A DNA stretch of 64,000 bases from positions 24,856,504 through 24,920,503 of the forward strand of contig OZ037765.1 in the NCBI GenBank assembly GCA_964035545.1, read 5' to 3'. The notes below the pieces were generated by a model that was given only the letters and a program-made list of their open reading frames with translations, had not been told where the DNA came from and did not search any database. Origin of the DNA: Bugula neritina (lineage: Eukaryota; Bryozoa; Gymnolaemata; Cheilostomatida; Bugulidae). A program made the position numbers and the translations under genes. Positions 41,401 to 51,900 of this stretch are shown here, piece by piece (position 1 is the first letter of the stretch; the number at the start of each line of letters is the position of its first letter).

Positions 41401-41614
41401 ACGATCTTGAAAAAGATTCTTCAGCCGGCTTCTGATAGTTGGGCTGAGCCCTGGATTTCATATAATTAACATAACGACTAATTTCCTGTTCTAGTTTTTG
41501 AAAAACTGGATTTTGTTTCTCTCTTCCACTTCTAGTTGCTACTCCTAATCCATCATAATACGCACTAGGTAGTGGTTTGTTTGATGCTAAGGCTGCAGCT
41601 TTTGAAGACGACAT
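7993..41614 (-). CDS. CFAP54: CFAP54: cilia- and flagella-associated protein 54 (64 exons, about 3672 aa)
   Basis: CFAP54 is a very large component of the C1d projection of the ciliary central apparatus, where it works with CFAP46, CFAP74 and CFAP221 in motile cilia and sperm flagella. I joined 64 exons; the total of 11019 coding bases is divisible by three and every junction keeps frame. Identity rests on the N-terminal domain: VDLFKSTYFPKGFG, LPKDDLCWLVYNG, VEYLLWASMCMETSV, TLYTAICQCYYDC and EAFARRALLKINEL match the vertebrate protein closely. An FN3-like domain lies near residues 975-1080. The ATG at 41614 is the first in its frame and the TAA is at 7995-7993. The human protein is about 3100 aa, so this one is longer. 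Introns above 300 bp not described separately hold no feature I can recognise. The seven segment entries give exon coordinates. Confidence 0.97.
9210..9660. other. Compositionally distinct intron block, possibly an old mobile-element insertion
   Basis: Within the intron between CFAP54 exons 62 and 63, this stretch is less AT-rich than its surroundings. It has a TATAAAA near 9313, an internal direct repeat of GATTGAGGATTGAGGA type near 9344-9373, and almost no A/T homopolymers. The layout resembles a solo LTR, but I could not find convincing terminal TG..CA with a matching target duplication. It is left unclassified. Confidence 0.3.
14671..20406 (-). CDS. CFAP54: CFAP54 segment 6: exons 41-50
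   Basis: Exons: 20406-20206, 20069-19806, 19382-19234, 18920-18774, 18439-18279, 17808-17593, 17075-16892, 15653-15463, 15190-15015 and 14853-14671 (residues about 2252-2876). Helical, TPR-like sequence is seen, for example DLGLFAEALTTLLRLLHGD and LTCQLSIAQAKLLIALADTI. Exons 44-46 form a basic and low-complexity linker (KFSKRLSKP, PTKPAPNSKSQGGSQTG). Intron 17076-17592 holds a SINE. The 1.24-kb intron 15654-16891 shows nothing recognised. Confidence 0.93.
17330..17551 (+). mobile_element. tRNA-derived SINE, copy 1, with 12-bp target-site duplication
   Basis: The left part looks like a tRNA: a Pol III A-box-like TGGTCTAGGGG near 17345 and a B box GGTTCGAGCC at 17388-17397. It continues into a non-tRNA body ending in T-rich sequence. 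The element is bracketed by the direct repeat CTACATATAGAA at 17318-17329 and 17552-17563, a classic LINE-mobilised target duplication. It lies antisense in a CFAP54 intron. A diverged second copy is at 22294-22510 on the opposite strand. Confidence 0.88.
20881..26967 (-). CDS. CFAP54: CFAP54 segment 5: exons 32-40
   Basis: Exons: 26967-26870, 26730-26513, 25580-25399, 25271-25038, 24634-24423, 24040-23775, 22705-22550, 21897-21703 and 21209-20881 (residues about 1622-2252). Exons 33-34 contain a low-complexity linker with an Ala run and a Pro-rich, SPRTPRTPEP-type stretch. Others are helical, for example HTALIRAFTNDP, QFTRQLTLRTLELLFYERKWEKL and AAYKWWCEAVDLIVNM. Three introns here carry repeats described separately: the 180-bp duplication, the minisatellite that begins about 10 nt beyond the exon 37 donor, and a SINE. 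Confidence 0.93.
22294..22510 (-). mobile_element. tRNA-derived SINE, copy 2
   Basis: On the minus strand this reads as the same family as the copy at 17330: a tRNA-like head with ATGGTCTAAGG (A box region), the B-box-like GGTTCGATTTC (22455-22445), the shared core CATAATTGTTC, a GGGTTTTCACGGG stem-like segment and a 3' GTTTAAACTCACATGA followed by a run of T. Divergence from copy 1 is large, so it is older. A short flanking CCTAATA (about 22289 and 22508) may be the remnant of its target duplication. It lies in the intron between CFAP54 exons 38 and 39, in the same orientation as the gene. Confidence 0.82.
23449..23765. repeat. 20-bp minisatellite, about 15-16 copies, next to a CFAP54 splice donor
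   Basis: The unit ACTATAGTATAATAACTATG repeats nearly perfectly, with single-base variants (AATAACCATG, TAGTAAAATA, TAGTAGAATA) and one copy shortened by a base. The unit contains the palindrome ACTATAGT and is strongly A/T rich. The right edge stops about 10 nt inside the intron from the exon 37 donor (GTAATC at 23774). Confidence 0.95.
25789..26150. repeat. Diverged tandem duplication with 180-bp period
   Basis: Two words recur at exactly the same spacing: CAGTACCAGTAAAAT at 25789 and 25969, and CCAGTGCAA followed by a T/C run at 25867 and 26047. Both are 180 bp apart. The rest has diverged. It lies within the 932-bp intron between CFAP54 exons 33 and 34. Confidence 0.65.
27192..30606 (-). 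CDS. CFAP54: CFAP54 segment 4: exons 24-31, including an 18-bp microexon
   Basis: Exons: 30606-30330, 29871-29734, 29474-29388, 29246-29154, 28919-28793, 28570-28378, 28149-28132 and 27362-27192 (residues about 1254-1622). The start of exon 27 at 29246 is set by phase; the branch-like TGCTAAC lies about 20 nt upstream of its acceptor. Exon 30 is only 18 bp (NRYKYR) between a TTTTAG acceptor and a GTAAGT donor. It keeps frame, and skipping it would also keep frame. Exon 31 reads AIPAHYTAEQRAAEEERQ, a charged helix. The 769-bp intron 27363-28131 shows no feature. Confidence 0.88.
30990..32705 (-). CDS. CFAP54: CFAP54 segment 3: exons 19-23 with FN3-like domain
   Basis: Exons: 32705-32523, 32318-32040, 31920-31778, 31409-31262 and 31145-30990 (residues about 951-1254). 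Exons 19-20 look like a fibronectin type III fold: a PGPPILLSRTDTTMVFK strand, then AWYRLFG, FRVQNIVPHKRYVFAVAAY and a Gly-rich turn. FN3 placement is inferred from this W...L...Y pattern. Exons 21-23 return to helical-repeat sequence (VAYQVGQYNVATTACQILWE, ECQKLIVALELAGWLNE). Confidence 0.92.
32943..36913 (-). CDS. CFAP54: CFAP54 segment 2: exons 10-18
   Basis: Exons: 36913-36667, 35911-35826, 35486-35349, 35156-35091, 34826-34685, 34295-34042, 33710-33533, 33277-33216 and 33101-32943 (residues about 507-951). Exon 10 encodes a highly charged KE-rich helix (KEKEKEKEREKQER) followed by a Ser-rich linker. Exons 12-16 carry helical segments such as WNKCKAVFQKYQ, ILDQPIRDLLVTARNILELG and VWNTVKDLHMELFYMYHRVC. 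Exon 12 uses an AAG acceptor. The 755-bp intron 35912-36666 shows only AT-rich sequence. Confidence 0.93.
37051..41614 (-). CDS. CFAP54: CFAP54 segment 1: exons 1-9 (N-terminal CFAP54 domain)
   Basis: Exons: 41614-41403, 40942-40837, 40640-40497, 40152-39981, 39611-39295, 39206-39105, 38952-38917, 37733-37532 and 37280-37051 (residues 1 to about 507). This is the best-conserved part of the family, a helical-repeat domain with the stretches quoted in the gene entry. Exon 4 ends at a GC donor (AATG followed by GCAAGT at 39980-39975) instead of GT; the frame across it gives the conserved YNGTVHIYSV. Exon 7 is only 36 bp (IRYSTAAKRVKE). The 1.18-kb intron 37734-38916 contains nothing recognised. 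Confidence 0.95.
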
Positions 41615-43071
41615 TTTAAATACCAATAGCAAAATATAAGACCTAGTCTTGGTCGCCAAATATTGCGAACTTACAACAGATCATCTGTATCTGTAAGCCG
41701 CCATTTTGTCTTTGACTTGCGTTGCTATGCGATGTGCTATATAATTATGATGATGATGATGATGATGAACTCTTTATCGTAAAAAGAAAATAACTCTATA
41801 AAAACAGTAGATTGCATTGAAAAATGCAGCAATAATTTTTTTTATTGAATTAAACCTAAATCAAGAATATTTTACAGTAATTAAAGTGTCTTGAGTTTAA
41901 CAATTATAACGAGACAACTCCAGTGCGCACAGAGTACCATAGTTCAAAAGTTCAAAAAGTTAGCAAGCATACCACGCTGCCGAGAGCTAAAAAAATTTTT
42001 TTAGTAATAGTATTAGAACATTAAAAAATTATAAAAGACTATATAAACAAATCTTTTGTGCACGCTTCACAATCAAATATTTATAGAACACACATGGGTT
42101 TTCAAAAAAAGAGACAATAACTCCTTAAGCCGTTAGAATTTAAACTCGTGGAAGCACCAGTGATAACGAGCCCATGTACAAACGTTTCTCTTCCTAATTT
42201 AGCGTGAGATTGTGAATGCCACTAAATCAGTGACACTGGCTGATTCTGATAGTGATTATCCTTATAAAATTAAATATTTGTCATCATTTTGTTGGTAGAT
42301 TTGAGTTAGCCAGTCAATTCAAAATAATTACTAACCAATTTGAGTCTGTGTTGCCCCTAAACCGTTCTAATCAATCAATGAATTGACGTGCGAGTACTTG
42401 AATTTCAAGCTGATTAACTTGAAGTTCAAGTTCAATAGGCATAGCATTAGCTGCCAGTCATAGCCCATAACTCATAAGTATGACATTTATTTTTAAAGTT
42501 TAGCTTCAACTTGAATTTGAACTTCAAGTCAATCAGTCTCACTCAAAGTCAATAGTCAATACGGATATCTAATTTTATGTTATCATTATGATTATGATTA
42601 AACAGATTAATTATATATTAATCACTATAATAGTGACTATCAGTATCACCATGATTATTGATTATCATTATGATTATAATTTGAATTTATAATATTCATA
42701 TTAAATTTAATAATAAATATTATACTATACATATTAAATTTAATATAAATCATAAAAGATGTTTATATAATCTTATAATTATATGAACAATAAATTAGTA
42801 ATATTAACGATACTTCATTTTCATTTTGAAATAAAACTTTAGAATAATATTAATTGTTACTTATAATTATTTTTATATCATATTTATCATTATGATTATC
42901 AATATCATCATAAGCATTAAGTTAATAACTTATTATAGTTGATCAGGATTGGATTTGGTGATTATCATTAGGATCACATTGATCTTCACGGTTGCATTGT
43001 TACTATTATGCACTTGCAGGCAGTAAGTTTGATGACCTGAAAAGTAAAAAGGTATCATTGGCGTTATCAAG
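41615..43071. other. Divergent intergenic region CFAP54 / ZNHIT3
   Basis: About 1.46 kb between two start codons on opposite strands, so it should contain both promoters. It includes a GATGAT microsatellite (about 41748-41770), a stretch with an imperfect inverted repeat (about 42408-42432 against 42508-42534, GATTAACTTGAAGTTCAAG-type) and AT-rich sequence. No core promoter element is convincing by eye. Confidence 0.6.
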
Positions 43072-45149
43072 ATGAGTATTGCTGGGTCTAGTGATGCTGA
43101 TACGAAATCAACAGTTTGTGAGATCTGTACTAAGGAACTAAAGAAGTATAAATGTCCAAAATGTGGCATACTTTAGTAAGTGTTAATTTGTTAAATATAA
43201 AACTCAAAGTCAATTTTGTAACAATTGTATAGTATTGAAATGACAACAAAAGTTTATTAGATGGAATGTGAAATCTTTGAAAAACAGATTACTACATCTG
43301 TGGCCAGGTGAAAGCATTTGCATGATGCAGTAATTCATAGAATTGATAGTTTGAAACTTTGATTCAAGATGTAACTACTTATATTTGGAGGCTGACAGAT
43401 TTTCTTTTTCAAACTGACAATCATAGTTTGAAATTTACAAATAAGTGAGTGATCATATTTTATTTATCTACATGTCTCACCAAAACTACTGTAAATAATT
43501 AGCATAACTGAGCCACCTTTGTACTGAAAATTTATACCAAATTATTTCAATAATTGGTCTCATTAGAATTAACTTGTTTTAGAGTTTATTACTTTCCACG
43601 AATACCATGCCCCCATCTTTTTGATTAAATAGTGAAATTAGCAGGCTACCATTTATTTTTTCAGTTTACAAATCACAGAGGTATTTTTTTATAGTTGTGT
43701 CTCTGTAGGTAATACAGTTGTAACGTATTTTTTGGTATGTTTCTAGTTGTTCAGTCATATGTTATAAACAACATCAAAACACTGACTGTGGAAATCGCGA
43801 AGAGAATGCATCTATTTTTCAAGTTATTCAGAATCAAAGTCAATCCATAAATGAGGAACAGGATTCGCTATCCCCATCATCTGCTGGTGAGATTAAATTT
43901 GTAGTCTAGTAAGGTATTTTTGTTCGATTTGAGAGTTTCAGTTTTGCCATTTCTAATCAACAGGATATTTTTTACTCTGTACTATGTATTCAGCAATATA
44001 ATGTAGGAAGACAAACGCATTCAAAAAAGATTATTGAATACTTCTTGAGCATTCATGTGACACTTTTTCTCTGCTGTATTACGCGGTATTTATTTTTAGT
44101 GCATATTTCGTTATACTACATAGTTATATGTTCTGTAAGCCTCGAGTTTTCTAATGAAGTAGTAGAAGTTCTTGGTGATGAGGATCTCTAACTACACAAG
44201 CTAGCATAACTCGCTATGCCAAGAAAGATTCTTGTTAAAATGATTCAACATGGTTTAATTTAAGATTAAAGTGTTTGAGCCAGTACAATGTTATTCCTCA
44301 ACATGAAAATGTTAGTAATTTCAATCTATACCAGCAAGTTAGTACTGCAACTGTTTAAACTTGCTCAGCTGCAAGGGTTCAAACCATACTAATTTGGCAT
44401 GCAATTTTCTGTATTTTATGTAAGTATTTCATCTCAAGTTTTTGTCATCTATTTTGGCACTAATGTTTCACTTTGTTTTTTGGGAGTTACAGTTGAAGCA
44501 AGTATTATGATTCCCAATTGGAAAATATGCTAGGTCTCAATCCCACTGCCTTATATGCATTCTCCACGAACACTTGCCTACCTTTGATAATATATTTTTG
44601 TTTTGAGGAAATTTCCTAAGTAGTGCCCTAAACAATTTTGGTAGCATATCGAAAATTTATTTATTCTACCTAGCTTATAATCATATGACTACAAAACACT
44701 TCAATATTTACCTTCTCTCTTGTATAAATAAAAAACCTGTTGGGAATAGAGTTGCCTCAACTTAATAACTAATAAGTATATTTTTCAGGAAGCATTTCCC
44801 ACTATTAAAAAGTTTTTGTTAAGCCTCAGCTCTACTAAATTTGGGAAATCAATTATACCATTGCAGGTACTGGTTGGTTGAAAGTATTTGTGTGAGATAA
44901 TGTATGTTTAATTTAGAAGCTGAGCTGATAGAGGCTGGTGATCGAGTAGCTGTAGAACAGCTTGAAAAACTCTGTGAAAATGACAAACTCATGGAGTTAT
45001 TATGCAACAAACATCTTAGAGACTACTTGGTAAAAGTGAATAGCAATCCAACTAAAGAAATTGACAAAGCAATGAAAGAGCCTATCTTTCTAGAATTTGC
45101 TAACGAGTGTTTAAAGATGGTAGAACCTGATAGATTTCAAGTTGATTGA
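43072..45149 (+). CDS. ZNHIT3: ZNHIT3: zinc finger HIT domain-containing protein 3
   Basis: Three exons (43072-43175, 43747-43886, 44917-45149) join in phase to 158 aa; the human protein is 155 aa. ZNHIT3 (yeast Hit1) works with NUFIP1/Rsa1 in assembly of box C/D snoRNPs. The HIT zinc finger is complete: C16, C19, C28, C31, C36, C40, H44 and C49, with the usual spacing (CEIC, CPKC, YCSVICYKQH). The third exon encodes the C-terminal helical domain: LEKLCENDKLMELLCNKHLRDYL, then EPIFLEFANECLKMVEP, the family signature. The linker between (QNQSQSINEEQDSLSPSS) is low complexity. An AATAAA lies at 45370-45375, downstream of the TGA. The gene is divergent from CFAP54 and convergent with the ZDHHC gene (441 bp apart). 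Confidence 0.96.
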
Positions 45150-45590
45150 AATCCTTGTTTTAATGAGTGAATTCAAAATTTGGTACCTGTATAATTTATT
45201 TTTGAGACATGGAAATATTTTATTAATATTGTAAAACAATGAACATGCTATTATAATTTTAATGTTGCCATTACACAAATATATAGTCAAAATACAGCAC
45301 TAGCTCAATCACTGAATACATAGAGTTAACTAATGAAAAAAGAAAATTAGGCTATAAAATATATGTACAAATAAACATGAATATCTTTCCAACAGCAGGT
45401 TTGTTTGAGAGAAGTAGTAAAATAATAAATAACTTCATCACTGAACCTTGGTATGAATTAAATGAGCAAATATTTCACACCAAGTAGCTGGTATACAAAT
45501 AGAGAAGATTGTTAACACTAAGTTCAGAATGTTGAAATAATTGAAATGTATGGAAAAAAGACAGTCTTCGTCCCTCATTTCAAACATAAA
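45150..45590. other. Convergent 3' region ZNHIT3 / ZDHHC5-8-like
   Basis: A 441-bp space between two stop codons that face each other. Plus-strand AATAAA at 45370 and minus-strand AATAAA (plus TTTATT near 45196) imply that the two 3' UTRs overlap. Confidence 0.6.
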
Positions 45591-48500
45591 CTATAAGGCT
45601 ACTTCATAAGAGTCTACAACAGCTTGTGATTCCTGGTGAGAAGAATTAGCAGTATCTGGTGGTACTCTAGCAGACTTGACCGCAGAAGACTGTCTAAATT
45701 TATTGTCCTCTACAGCCTTGCCACTGCAGTAACCTTCACAATTGGAGCGTCTATTGTAATTACTGCTCACCTGCTCTACATGTTCAGTCTGTATACACAT
45801 GCCTGTCATTGACTCCATTGTTGATAATTCGTCTTCTGGTAGCAAGTTGTTGAGTGAAGAAGCATGACCATTATCTCTCAACTTATTTGGTAATCTCATT
45901 TCAGAAATAATACTACTGGCAACACTTTTGGTTTCATCACCACCCTCACAGTTCGAGCTTTCCAACTACAAAACAAGACTTTCCTTACAAAATAAACTTG
46001 CAACTAACAATAAGTTTGCAGCACAAAAGCTGCTAAGCACTGAAACCCACTGTTTCGTTTATTGTATGAAACATTCTAAGCATCTGTAACATATCCATAA
46101 CGTAGTGAAACTCGTTTTATACAAGTATAGATAAAAATACTAAATATGTTTTCTGAATCACTTGAAAACAATTAAAGTAATTTATTTTAAATATCGAACA
46201 CACTACTTTAAAGTTTGGACTATAATATTATTGTCTGTAGTCAAAACAGGGCTGCCTAATCACATTGATCAGCATTAAAACTGTCAGAAGCATCTTGGCG
46301 ACAACACAAATACAGCTTTGCAATGGTTTACCCAATGAAATTGATTTTATAGTGCATTTCAACTAGTATACCTTCATCAGCTTGAGTAACATGGCATGGT
46401 GCCTGGTAGAAAAAAGAGTTAGTGAAATCTATTTTTGGTGAAACAGTAATTTAAAGCTTCCAGCAAATATATTTGTGTTTCTCATTGCCATCAGAAGTCA
46501 AACAAAAAGTTTACGTGTATAAGATTTATATTATACAACCAAATTGCTTTAGCACTTGTACTTGTATCAATTGTATTTATACAATAACCAAAATACTTCT
46601 GGATGAACGAAAGTAGACGGCCCCGTTTTAATGATGCAGTTAAACATGTTGGAATGCTTCAGCAACCTATACGCCATGGTATGAGGGGTGGGTGGAATGG
46701 GATGAGTCTCAATGCACTAAGTCAATTCTTGAAAGAACCATGCATTCAAAGCTGGTAATACAAAGCAGGCATAGCAAACTTACCATTTCTTTATTGATGA
46801 CCTAATAATTAGTCACCAACTGTTAAGTTAAGTCACTTAAACAGCAATTCAAATAATAGATGCCTAGCTATTTTTACATAACTTGCAAAAGCAACAAAAA
46901 AACTAAATCCTAATACACCTTGATTTGATTTGCATTGATTTTCAAAGTTCAAATTTTGATAAGCAGCTCAATGTGTTCAGCAGTGGCACTTGCTTTCAGT
47001 AAAAATATAAAATTTACCCTTTAGAACAGTCTAATTTTTAAGGTTGACTATTTTATTTCTTAACTCAACAACCCACAAGAACATGGCTATAGATCTACTA
47101 CTAATTGATTAGTCTGTTACAGAGCAAGCTTAGTATGGTGAATTATAAGGTCAAATATTATAATGCAGACAAAATAGGCTAAGGGTAAAATTCAACATAA
47201 AAAACCTAAAAACTTAACATAACTTATACCTTTGTATAAAGATGTGCTCGGCCAGAAGTATTTCCATTCGTAGAAGAATTGTCTACATATACATGAACCT
47301 TGTCCGGTGACGCCTTTACCATTTTAACTTTTTTCAGTAAATCTTTCTTAGGTTTCCTTCCAACCAATCTGCAAATCGTTATACATTGTGAGAAAAGAAA
47401 TAAATAGCTACCAACATTTGATTATATAATTCTTTTTTTCTGGTAAGAGAAGTGCTATTTGGATAAGGATACATACTTTGGCAGCCTGGAGCCAAAACAC
47501 AAGTGAGCCCAGTTGCGGATACAACCCTTTGTAAAAGGATTATGCCCTCCTTTGAATTTTCCAGTTACCTGCAAATAAAATTTTAAAAAATAGTTAAGGG
47601 ATATTAATTAAAGGAAATTAGTTATGGCTAACAACTTGAGTCCTTTTTTTAGATAGAATTGAAGTTCATTTTTAAGAACATTCTGCTAAATCAAAAACCA
47701 TTGGTTTACTTATAAAGATATTTTGTTTAATGCAGACACCAAATGTGAATTCAGGCTAGTGAGGACTTGAAAAGTTATAACACAATAATTTAAATTGTCA
47801 TACTAATATTTTGGCAAAGTCTTATTTCATTATTAGAGAACCTAAATTGTAAAATTTGCAACACAATATGATTGGCAATAAAAGCTATAACTTTATAAGA
47901 CAAGCTGAAATGGATAGTCTAAAGAAAGTCTGTCATTGTCAGTATGTTTATGAGAACACTTTATAATCTAAAAGCTTGTGAGGTAACAGAATTCTTTCGA
48001 ATTTGGTTCCCAATACAGATGGAGATAGAAAGAGTATTTCACAGATGATTCTTGGTTAAACAAAATTAAGATATGAATGAAGCTAAGTTACCTGTTCATT
48101 GGTAGTCCGACCTTTAGATATCAAAAATATGTGAAAACCAAGAAGAGCTGTCACCGGTACCATTAAAAGTGAATCCAAAACAGCAACACAAATACTGTCA
48201 GAGGGAGTTAAGAATATTAGTATATTCAGAGACAATGCTTCATTCTGAGCAAAAGATATACAGCCAAATTGCTTTTGGCTCCAGTGTCAATCTCATTACC
48301 TAACATGAAGTATACTTCATAACATGGTCACGCTAATCTAATTGGATATGAATCAATGCAAAATATTGACATCAAAACTTAATAACAATAAAGAAAAAAC
48401 ATTTCCAAAGGATACGTAATTATAGGAGTGTATTCAAGAAAGTTTGTGCCTTCCTTCTTCATTAAGTGCAGGGAGAATATGCAGAATGCTAGAACACTCA

Positions 48501-49742
48501 ACATGTGTGCAGTGAGAGATACAAGGTATGTAAAGAAATACTTGTAGTTTCTGCTTCCAATGCAATTGTTGACCCATGGGCAATGATGGTCAAACGTCTA
48601 CAATATAAAAAAAACTCTGAGATATTCTGAAAAAATGCAAAATTTTATTCAATTCTAAAATATTGCAAAAGGCGATTTCAATACAAAACCTAACTTAGAA
48701 TTTGTCATCCTGGGCTATTTAAAACACTATGACAATTACATAACTGTATTTCCAACAGTAAATAGCTCACATCAACACAGTAATTGCAGATACTGCAGTG
48801 AGAACACCTTGGCGGTCGATAGAACATGCATGTTGTGCACCATTTCATTCTAACCGTTACACCATTAATATTGATGTTTTGATGAAGTGGTGATCTTTGA
48901 TCGTCAACTGCTTCATCATCTGAAGCTACAGCAGAAACAAAATTAGACAAATGCAAATTCAAGCCTTAAATTGCGCCAAAAACCAACTGAATTTTTTTTT
49001 CAAATCGCTATCTAAAACTCATAATACGCACCACGTGGGTATCTCCCAGGATCTATTACAGTTGCCACAGTAAAGTTGGCAATAACAAAGAAAAATAATA
49101 TCCCATCATATATTATATGAGCAGACCACGAGTGGTTCTGTGCAAGATAAAGACATCTACAATTATATAAATTAAAATTATAACATCAGTTTTCCTGTAT
49201 TGAAGAGATGCAACATGACCTGAATAAAGATGAGTAAAACGTATTACAAGCACAACTAACATTACAAGTATTTACTGCATGGCAGCAACTATTGAGCTGT
49301 TGGTATTAAAAAAGTATGGATGAATATGTCAAAGGCACATGCTCAGTCAATACTTTTCTGCTACTAACATAGATTCAAAAATCTTCTATATTTTATAAAT
49401 AATTAAAATAGTAATATCGCTATAACATTATGTATAATTATATGCATTTAAGAAGCATAATCAAAAGAATTTCAACTAAAATTTTCCAAGACCTTTCAAC
49501 AATGCTTAATCTATACAACATTATAGAACAGTTACTGGCTGTTGATATTTTTCAAATTGCAACAATTTATAGTTGAAATTGCTGTGTACAAAATATTATA
49601 TACAAGTTCAATTGCTAAAAACGCATAAAAATTGAAAAAGAGTAGATAGCAATACATACGGAAATCCATAAAAGAGACCAGTAAGAACTAAAGTAAGGGT
49701 CCAAGAACTGCAAGCAGGAGCATATCGTGAACACAGCCCCAT
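45591..49742 (-). CDS. ZDHHC5/ZDHHC8: ZDHHC5/8-like palmitoyltransferase
   Basis: Eight exons (49742-49660, 49156-49032, 48925-48771, 48597-48416, 48194-48092, 47568-47477, 47368-47230, 45965-45591) encode 417 aa in frame. The enzyme S-acylates cysteines of membrane proteins. Visible parts are TM1 (about residues 12-28), TM2 in exon 2 ([16 protein letters not shown], then DPG), the Cys-rich domain ([20 protein letters not shown]), the catalytic DHHC at residues 124-127 followed by [10 protein letters not shown]3 and TM4, the TTxE motif (TTNE) and [22 protein letters not shown] and PWVNNCIG point to ZDHHC5/8 rather than ZDHHC14/18. The cytosolic tail is short (about 120 aa of Ser/Asn-rich sequence) against more than 400 aa in vertebrates. 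It still ends in EVAL, compatible with a PDZ-binding motif. The intron 45966-47229 is the longest; no in-frame extra exon fits in it. Confidence 0.93.
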
Positions 49743-50429
49743 GTCTTCCAATATCTTCCAATTGTGTTTAGTCCAGACTCACATCAAATCAAAGTGAATA
49801 CACCAAGCTTAGCATAATAACATGGTATTCATTTGTCTTCTCTGTTATTACATCTATACTTGTAGACAATAGACTACAAGCATACACAAAGTGTCTATTC
49901 TAATAGACTGCCAACAGAATTGTACTGCAATTACTTTCAGTTGCTAACATCTAGATTCTAGTACAACACTTACCGTTAGTAACTGTAACAATATTGACTG
50001 TAATAAATGTATGAAATACCAAAATTTGGTATAATTTTTGTACTTTTGTCAGTGTTATTAAATTATCAAAATAATGCCTTAATGCAACAAGCAAATACTT
50101 CTGCTATCAATGAAAATTACAATTATTAAATAGACTATAAATATCAGCTTCAAGTAACCAGCATTAGCGCTCTCCAATATCAAGTATTCAATCAGTGTTA
50201 GTAGGAGATCAATAGATCAATGATCAAGAATGACTATGATAATCAATTTATTTTCATAATCATTTACACAATAAGCTTTACAAATTCAATGTGAATACCA
50301 TTATTATTTTAATTAAAGCTAACAATATTTATATTATCAACATCAATATGATGTTGATAATATATGATCATAACTTTCAATGAACAGGTTTATGACAATT
50401 ATATTATTATCAGAATGAATAATGTAAAC

Positions 50430-50870
50430 TAATAGTAATACTAATAGTAATAGTAATATAACTGAGGGTAATATTATTACTATGAGCATCATGATCAGCA
50501 AGTATTAGTATTACTATTAGTATTAGTATAACTATTAGTAATTACTAATTACTAATTAAATTTGCCTTCAGTTATATTTATAGTTATAGATATAGCCTAC
50601 TCATAGTGATAGTACTAGTAGTACTGATTGAGTGATAGTGAATGTGATAGTGTCACATTTACTTTTACTTTTAAAATCACTGTAGTAAGTACTAGTACTC
50701 AGTAGTAGTAGTAACACAATTATTACTATAAAATTAAAATTTAATATAATTAATATTAGCATTGTGATTACAGTAATACTAATACTAATAGTAATACAGT
50801 AAGAGTAATACTAATACTTATAGTTATACTAATAGTAATTAATTTCAGTTAAAGAATGGCTACTAAAACT
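50430..50870. repeat. ACTAAT/TAGTAT simple-repeat cluster
   Basis: Imperfect repeats of AATACTAATAGTAATA and its complement run in both orientations. Many words are self-complementary around TACTAATAGTA-like cores. Confidence 0.7.
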
Positions 50871-51504
50871 AAGGAAATTATTATTATTAATATTATTATA
50901 TGATTAATTATTATATTATTGTGATTATCTACTTTTCGTTGCTCAAACCTAAAATGAGTCAAATGCCTACCAAGTATGACAGGCCGTTAGGATACTATGC
51001 TAGGCTTTTGGCCTTAATTAGACTCTGTTAACATTATCAATCAATTACGTCCTGGCTCGAAAATGGCTCGGCGGTTAGCTTAGAATCACTGAACCTTATT
51101 TAATTTCTAGCCAACCATATTATTCAAAGCAACCTTGCCGCAAGGATGGGTAAGTAGAGTTATCCTTTCTTTGCTAATTACTCAAACGTCATTTAGCGGG
51201 AAAATTAGACTCAAAACCTATAGCTTAAAGGCTCTCTTTTTTTATATCTTGACTTTTAATATATAAGTACGCGTATTCAATTGCAACTTGTAGAACAGAA
51301 GCGATAATTGAATTCTTACGCAAAGTTTTAACCATTGAACTATAACCCAAGAGTAATATAAATAATTTATGGTACTAAAGTTTTATTTCAGTGCTCAGTG
51401 GGAATTAACAGACTTTAACTTTCACTTTGTGAATGTGTGCAGTTGTTTTTGAAGGTTCAGTAATAGTCTTCAGCACCTGTAAATCTTGTCGTATAACTTT
51501 AATT

Positions 51505-51900
51505 TATCGCAAGTACTAATACTAATAGTAATACTAATACTAATAGTAATACTAATAGCAATACTAATTAGTAATACTAATACTAATAGTAATAGTATGA
51601 CTAAGTATTACTATTAGTATTAGTATTAGCCATTAGGCGTTACTACTACTATTAGACTTAGACTTAGAGTATAAATATTGCATTTACATTTATTTAGTTA
51701 TAGTATTATTCATTTATAATTATTGTTACTATAACTATAAGTATAACTATAACTAATTACTATTAGTATTGTAACTATATTAATAAATTTGTTATTACTC
51801 ATTACTTATACTAGTTATAGTTATTAGTATGAAATTTACTATTAGTATTATTATTAATCTTATTGATATTGTCAGTGAGAATATTGGTGATATAAATTTA
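51505..51900. repeat. ACTAAT/TAGTAT simple-repeat cluster
   Basis: The left half is ACTAATAGTAAT-type. The right half (from about 51600) switches to the complementary TATTAGTATTAG-type, so the tract as a whole is a large imperfect palindrome. Confidence 0.7.

Noticed and set aside
46373-46405. A possible short minus-strand exon in the long ZDHHC intron with splice-like edges
   Set aside because: Its 31-bp length would shift the frame between exons 7 and 8, which are already compatible in phase 0.
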